A stretch of DNA of 8,375 nt from an uncultured Aquincola sp. (GTDB lineage Bacteria; Pseudomonadota; Gammaproteobacteria; Burkholderiales; Burkholderiaceae), in assembly GCA_937883885.1 (NCBI GenBank), contig CAKZXL010000339.1:1-8375 (forward strand), given 5' to 3'. Made by a program: the position numbers and the translations under genes. The notes under the pieces are model-generated. The model searched no databases. It was not told the origin of the DNA and worked only from the letters and a program-made list of their open reading frames with translations. How positions within the stretch are numbered: position 1 is the first letter of the stretch; the number at the start of each line of letters is the position of its first letter. Shown in pieces: positions 5,611-8,375 of the stretch.

Positions 5611-5955
5611 TCAGCGGACGGCTTGCGCCTGCAGCTCACGCACCGGCCGCACCTCGACGCTGCCGTAGCGCGCGGGCGGGATTCCAGCGGCGAGTTGAAT
5701 CGCTTCGTTCAGGTCTTTCGCGTCGATCAGGTAGAAGCCTGCCAGCATCTCCCTCGTCTCCGCAAAAGGGCCATCGAACAAGGTCACCTCGCCGCCGCGC
5801 ACGCGCACCGTGGTGGCGGTGTGCGTGGGGTGCAGCGGCTCGGCGGCCAGCAAGCGGCGCCCCGCGGCGAGCTGCTGCACGTAGTCGGCGCACTCGGGGT
5901 CACTGCAGGCCGCCCAGCGTTCGGCGTCCAGGTACACCAGGCACAAGTACTTCAT
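5611..5955 (-). CDS. YciI-like DGPF-motif protein
   Basis: The protein has 114 residues. It begins MKYLCLVYLD and carries the name-giving DGPF motif at residues 61 to 64 within VTLFDGPFAETREMLAGFYLID, followed by the helix DLNEAIQLAAGIP and strand SVEVRPV. It is a small ferredoxin-like-fold protein of the YCII family. Members of this DGPF subgroup are characteristically encoded beside ECF42-type sigma factors; their activity is not established. It sits between a VOC protein and a DUF1905 protein in an apparent operon. Its ATG overlaps the stop of a 13-codon ORF by ATGA, and its own upstream sequence is a poor ribosome site, so translation may depend on coupling to that ORF. Confidence 0.9.
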   Translation of the reverse strand: MKYLCLVYLDAERWAACSDPECADYVQQLAAGRRLLAAEPLHPTHTATTVRVRGGEVTLFDGPFAETREMLAGFYLIDAKDLNEAIQLAAGIPPARYGSVEVRPVRELQAQAVR

Positions 5956-5993
5956 GGCGTCGCCGCCTGTTCAGTCAGCGCTTGGGTATCCAT
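5952..5993 (-). CDS. Possible 13-codon leader ORF coupled to the DGPF gene
   Basis: ATG at 5993 starts a frame MDTQALTEQAATP followed by TGA at 5952..5954, which overlaps the DGPF start codon (5953..5955) by ATGA. It is preceded by a purine-rich GAGGGAGAGAG a few bases upstream, a much better ribosome site than the one before the DGPF gene. This layout suits translational coupling, where ribosomes finishing the short ORF restart on the DGPF gene. It could also be a remnant of an alternative or frameshifted N-terminus. The peptide has no recognisable family. Confidence 0.4.
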   Translation of the reverse strand: MDTQALTEQAATP

Positions 5994-6016
5994 GTCTCTC
6001 TCCCTCTACGAAAGGA

Positions 6017-6466
6017 CTACTTGAACGCGATCGGTTCGCCGTTAACGGCCCAGCTCACGCCGAAGCGGTCGGTCAGCATGCCGAAGGTCTTGGCCCAGAA
6101 CGCGGGCGCCAGCGGCATCGTCACCTGGCCGCCTTGCGACAGCGCGTGGAAGGCACTGTGAGCCTCGTCGGTCGTATCGTATTGGAGCGCCAGCATCACG
6201 CCCTTGACGCCGTCGTACGGCATGCCGGGCGGGGTGTCGCCGGCGAACAGCATCGCGCCGCCCGGCAGCGCCAGGCAGGCGTGCATGATGCCGTCGCCGC
6301 TGGGTGGACCGCCGTCGCCGCAGCCTTCGCCCGGATTCGCGGACGCGGGCATGTCGGCATAGCTCATCATGGTTTCGATCTTCGCGCCGAGTGCCTTTTC
6401 ATAGAACGCGAAGGCCTCGCGGGTGTTGCCGTTGAAGCTGAGGTAGGGGGTCAGCGTGGTGCTCAT
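6017..6466 (-). CDS. PhnB-like VOC (glyoxalase/bleomycin resistance fold) protein
   Basis: The protein has 149 residues with the two beta-alpha-beta-beta-beta halves of a VOC fold. It begins LTPYLSFNGNTREAFAFYEKALGAKI (about residues 5 to 30), has a glycine-rich loop GEGCGDGGPPSGDG (47 to 59), then IMHACLALPGGAMLFAGD, and a second half VKGVMLALQYDTTDEAHSAFHALSQGGQVTMPLAPAFWAKTFGMLTDRFGVSWAVN. This PhnB/3-demethylubiquinone-like subgroup frequently lies beside DGPF proteins and ECF sigma factors. Its substrate is unknown and it should not be read as PhnB of phosphonate metabolism. AGGAGC lies before ATG 6466. It is the first gene after the candidate sigma-dependent promoter and probably heads a VOC-DGPF-DUF1905 operon, with 61 bp to the next main gene. 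Confidence 0.9.
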   Translation of the reverse strand: MSTTLTPYLSFNGNTREAFAFYEKALGAKIETMMSYADMPASANPGEGCGDGGPPSGDGIMHACLALPGGAMLFAGDTPPGMPYDGVKGVMLALQYDTTDEAHSAFHALSQGGQVTMPLAPAFWAKTFGMLTDRFGVSWAVNGEPIAFK

Positions 6467-6518
6467 GGTCAGGCTCCTGTTGCCAAAGTGGATGGATTCG
6501 ATGTGCCGGCATCATCTA

Positions 6519-6545
6519 GTCGAACGGCTTCGACACCTTTCGACA
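6519..6545 (-). promoter_or_regulatory. Candidate ECF42-type promoter upstream of the VOC-DGPF-DUF1905 genes
   Basis: On the minus strand TGTCGA (6540..6545) is followed after exactly 17 bp by CGAC (6519..6522). As I recall, ECF42 sigma factors recognise TGTCGA in the -35 region and CGA(T/C) in the -10 region, so both elements match. Transcription would begin about 6510, leaving a leader of roughly 45 bases before the VOC start. A second TGTCGA at 6530..6535 lies inside the spacer and is too close to the CGAC to serve as its -35. I saw no matching pair upstream of the sigma gene itself, so autoregulation is not supported. Confidence 0.6.
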
Positions 6546-6562
6546 GCAGCAGCAAAAAAATT

Positions 6563-7783
6563 TCATCCTCCCACTTCGGCCAGCCGGCGCAGCAGGAAGC
6601 GGCGCTCCGGTTCCTGGCGCGCCAAGGCAATGGCTGCCTTGTAGTGCGCCTGCGCCTCCAGTAGGCGGCCGGCGCGGCGGCAAAGATCCGCGGCCGCTGC
6701 CGGGGCGGCGTGATAGCCGGGCAAGGCGGGCAACAGCGGCTCGATCAAGGCCAAGCCGACTTCGGGGCCGTCGCGCATCGCTACCGCGACTGCGCGGTTC
6801 AAAGCGATCACCGGGCTCGGTTCGATGCGCAGGAGCGCGTCGTACAAGCCCACGATCTGCGGCCAATCGGTGGCGGCGATGCTGGGCGCTTCGCCATGCA
6901 CGGCTGCGATCGCGGCCTGCAACGCGTATGTGCCGGCGCTGCGCTGCGACAAGGCCTGCTCGGCCAGCGCGCAGCCCTCGGCGATCGCTGCGCTCTTCCA
7001 CAGCGTGCGGTCCTGTTCTTCCAGCGGCACCAACTCGCCGGCGGCGTCGGCGCGCGCGGCACGGCGTGCATCGTGCAGCAGCAAGAGCGCCAACAAGCCC
7101 ATCACCTCTGGCTCCTCGGGCAGGAGCGCGCGCAGCAAGCGCGCCAGGCGGATGGCTTCGTCGGCCAGCGGGGCGGCCCGCGCTGCATGGCCTTCGTTGA
7201 AGACCAGGTACACCACCCGCAGCACGCTGGCGAGCCGCGCCGGCCGCTCGGCCGGTCCCGGCACCTCGTAGGGGATGCAGGCCGCGGCAATCTTCGCCTT
7301 GGCGCGCACGATGCGCTGCGCGAGGGCGGGCGTGGCGATCAGGAAAGCGGCGGCAATGGCCTCGGTGGTGAGACCGCAGACTTCGCGCAGCGTCAGCGCG
7401 ATGCGCGCTTCTTCGGCCAGGCTGGGGTGGCAACAGGTGAAGACCAGACGCAGGCGGTCGTCTTCGATCGCCTCGCGTTCGTCCCAGCGCTGCTCCCAGC
7501 CAGGAGCAGCGTCGGCCACCGTCTCGACCTGTTCGGCGACTTCTTCAGACGACACGAAGCGTCTGTCGCGGCGGATGCGGTCAATGGCCTTGAAGCGGCC
7601 GGCGGAGACGAGCCATGCCACCGGGTTGCCGGGCACGCCCAGGCGCGGCCATTGCTCCGCGGCGGCGATGAAGGCATCGTGTAGCGCATCTTCGGCCAAA
7701 TCGAAGCTGCCCAGCAGCCGTACCAGGGTCGAAAACACGCGTCGGCTCTCGCGCCGATACAACGTGGCCACGATGTCGTCCAT
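6563..7783 (-). CDS. ECF42-type RNA polymerase sigma factor with a C-terminal TPR-like extension
   Basis: The protein has 406 residues, twice the length of a minimal ECF sigma factor. Region 2 covers about residues 12 to 75 (LVRLLGSFDLAEDALHDAF, then GNPVAWLVSAGRFKAIDRIRR). Region 4 covers about 108 to 170 (RLVFTCCHPSLAEEARIALT, then REVCGLTTEAIAAAFL and a recognition helix near RIVRAKAKI). The C-terminal extension, about 175 to 406, contains VVYLVFNEGH, PEVMGLLALLLLHDARR and IALNRAVAVAM, the conserved blocks of the ECF42 (DUF6596) extension, which is helical and TPR-like. In studied members the extension, not a separate anti-sigma factor, is needed for activity; none is encoded here. The stimulus is unknown. 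ATG 7783 follows an in-frame TAG, so no earlier start is possible; the ribosome site is weak. A consensus-like promoter lies downstream before the DGPF-containing operon. Confidence 0.93.
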   Translation of the reverse strand: MDDIVATLYRRESRRVFSTLVRLLGSFDLAEDALHDAFIAAAEQWPRLGVPGNPVAWLVSAGRFKAIDRIRRDRRFVSSEEVAEQVETVADAAPGWEQRWDEREAIEDDRLRLVFTCCHPSLAEEARIALTLREVCGLTTEAIAAAFLIATPALAQRIVRAKAKIAAACIPYEVPGPAERPARLASVLRVVYLVFNEGHAARAAPLADEAIRLARLLRALLPEEPEVMGLLALLLLHDARRAARADAAGELVPLEEQDRTLWKSAAIAEGCALAEQALSQRSAGTYALQAAIAAVHGEAPSIAATDWPQIVGLYDALLRIEPSPVIALNRAVAVAMRDGPEVGLALIEPLLPALPGYHAAPAAAADLCRRAGRLLEAQAHYKAAIALARQEPERRFLLRRLAEVGG

Positions 7784-7844
7784 GTTGTCAGACTAACCCA
7801 CCTGCGGCAACTTGCCCATCGCGGGCGGAGCGGACCCGCCGGTT

Positions 7845-7856
7845 GGCTCATGAGCC
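7845..7856. promoter_or_regulatory. 12-bp perfect palindrome upstream of the sigma gene
   Basis: GGCTCATGAGCC is a perfect palindrome about 60 bp before the sigma factor start. It has the form and position of a small operator, but no regulator is identifiable and a chance occurrence is possible. Confidence 0.2.
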
Positions 7857-8144
7857 CCACGCGAGCTGGCGACAGGCTGCGGGGCAGTGCGCGGCCCGGC
7901 GAGTGTCGTTCGGCCGGGCTCGACCTCAGCAGCAACGCCGGCTTCGCGGCGCAATCGCTTTGGCTGGAACGACCATACCCTCGGAGGCGTGAGCCGACTT
8001 CCGCCGCAGCGAAACCAAAGTTGCCATTGCGGTACGCGCCGACGGTCGGGGTGCGTCGGCCGAGCGAACCCTCCCGTCCAATCAGGTACACGCCGCGAGC
8101 GTCGGCATTGATTGGCCAGAGTTGTCCGCCCGAGCCGTGACGGC

Positions 8145-8160
8145 CATGCTCGGAAGCATG
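8145..8160. other. Short hairpin with UNCG-like loop
   Basis: CATGCT and AGCATG form a 6-bp stem; read on the minus strand the loop is TCCG, which fits the stable UNCG tetraloop class. It lies about 55 bp beyond the stop of the right repeat ORF. There is no T-tract to support a terminator. Confidence 0.25.
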
Positions 8161-8213
8161 AGCGGTGCCTTCAGCCGCGCGAACTCCGCAACACCGCGAT
8201 CACAATTCGCTTG

Positions 8214-8375
8214 CTACGCCCCGGCTTCCGCAGCGACAGGTGCAACGTCTCCAAGCGCATCGACCTGCATGGCATCCAGGTCGATGATTGCATCGGCCAT
8301 CGCCGCGAGGTGCGGCGTCTGGGTGATGAAGAACTCCTGCCGGTAGCCGCCGAGCCGAAGGACTTCGCGCTTCAT
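8214..8375 (-). CDS. Unrecognised short or partial ORF inside the right long inverted repeat
   Basis: Reading inward from the right edge, the frame begins with the same 40 residues as the ORF at 1..150 and then continues with LGDVAPVAAEAGA to TAG at 8214..8216, giving 53 residues. The last 13 codons have clearly weaker third-position GC than the shared part. The gene may start beyond the window. No family is recognised. The different tails in the two copies show that at least one, and perhaps both, has been joined to foreign sequence at the repeat boundary. Confidence 0.4.
   Translation of the reverse strand: MKREVLRLGGYRQEFFITQTPHLAAMADAIIDLDAMQVDALGDVAPVAAEAGA
8257..8375. repeat. Right copy of the perfect 119-bp long inverted repeat
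   Basis: This is the exact reverse complement of 1..119, including the dyad (here at 8258..8286). The identity without a single difference implies recent duplication, gene conversion or selection. Homologous recombination between the two copies would invert the 8.1 kb between them. Confidence 0.95.

Larger units (their letters stand above)
7784..8213. other. 430-bp stretch without a convincing gene upstream of the sigma factor gene
   Basis: Open frames of up to about 96 codons occur on the + strand and a long one on the minus strand, but they are arginine- and serine-rich with no recognisable family, as expected of chance frames in GC-rich DNA. Visible structure is limited to small palindromes (7845..7856 and 8145..8160) and a GCGGG/CCCGC stem near 7821..7839. 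The sigma-gene promoter should lie in its left part, but I cannot place it. Confidence 0.5.

Noticed and set aside
6530..6535. Second TGTCGA as the -35 element of the VOC promoter
   Set aside because: It lies only 7 bp from the CGAC element, too close for a sigma factor; the outer TGTCGA at 6540..6545 has the plausible 17-bp spacing.
6710..7684. 324-codon + strand frame antisense to the sigma factor
   Set aside because: It is glutamine- and arginine-rich, a typical antisense shadow of a GC-rich gene, with no family match.
7393..8091. 232-codon minus-strand frame overlapping the sigma gene start
   Set aside because: Its second half is an alternate frame of the sigma factor and its first half has no recognisable domain; the composition fits a chance frame.
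1..8375. Class 1 composite transposon or integron cassette array
   Set aside because: No DDE transposase, no integron-type integrase with its extra domain and no recognisable attC series were seen; the inverted end repeats have no identifiable transposase inside the window.
1..8375. CRISPR array, tRNA or rRNA genes
   Set aside because: No regularly spaced direct repeats and no tRNA- or rRNA-like sequence were found on either strand.

Overview
The base composition is GC-rich with strongly GC-biased third codon positions. The gene families are typical of Burkholderiales or related Betaproteobacteria, so the window looks like accessory DNA from such a chromosome or plasmid. That placement is an inference from style and content, because no taxonomic marker gene is present.

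The window is bounded by a perfect 119-bp inverted repeat (1..119 and 8257..8375). Each copy carries the same roughly 40-codon inward-reading coding segment of unknown function, and the two copies have different 3' tails. Each repeat ends one base beyond a 29-bp dyad.

On the + strand, 234..3396 holds three different tyrosine recombinases joined by two ATGA stop/start overlaps. This is the hallmark of a Recombinase-In-Trio (RIT) element. Short imperfect inverted repeats containing small palindromes lie just outside the trio (180..195 and 3395..3410, 14 of 16 identical) and are candidate terminal recognition sites. A stable hairpin abuts the Shine-Dalgarno sequence of the first recombinase.

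After the trio, 3411..3867 has no convincing gene. Every remaining gene reads leftward on the minus strand. They are a truncated AraC-type DNA-binding fragment (3868..4023), two unrelated GNAT acetyltransferases (4055..4573 and 4589..5191), a DUF1905 protein (5275..5577), a YciI/DGPF protein (5611..5955), a PhnB-like VOC protein (6017..6466) and an ECF42-type sigma factor with a long C-terminal extension (6563..7783).

The last four form a recognisable unit. The sigma factor is followed by a 96-bp gap holding a candidate ECF42-type promoter (TGTCGA, 17 bp, CGAC) that faces the VOC-DGPF-DUF1905 genes, so the sigma factor probably transcribes this small operon. A 13-codon micro-ORF with a strong ribosome binding site overlaps the DGPF start by ATGA and may couple its translation. 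The stretch 7784..8213 upstream of the sigma gene holds no convincing gene, only small palindromes.

The most distinctive structures are the RIT element, the long inverted repeats that bracket it together with the sigma-factor cargo, and the self-contained sigma/promoter/DGPF module. The recombinase trio and the sigma module are each known types. What may be new is their combination inside one long inverted repeat, plus the details flagged in the findings.
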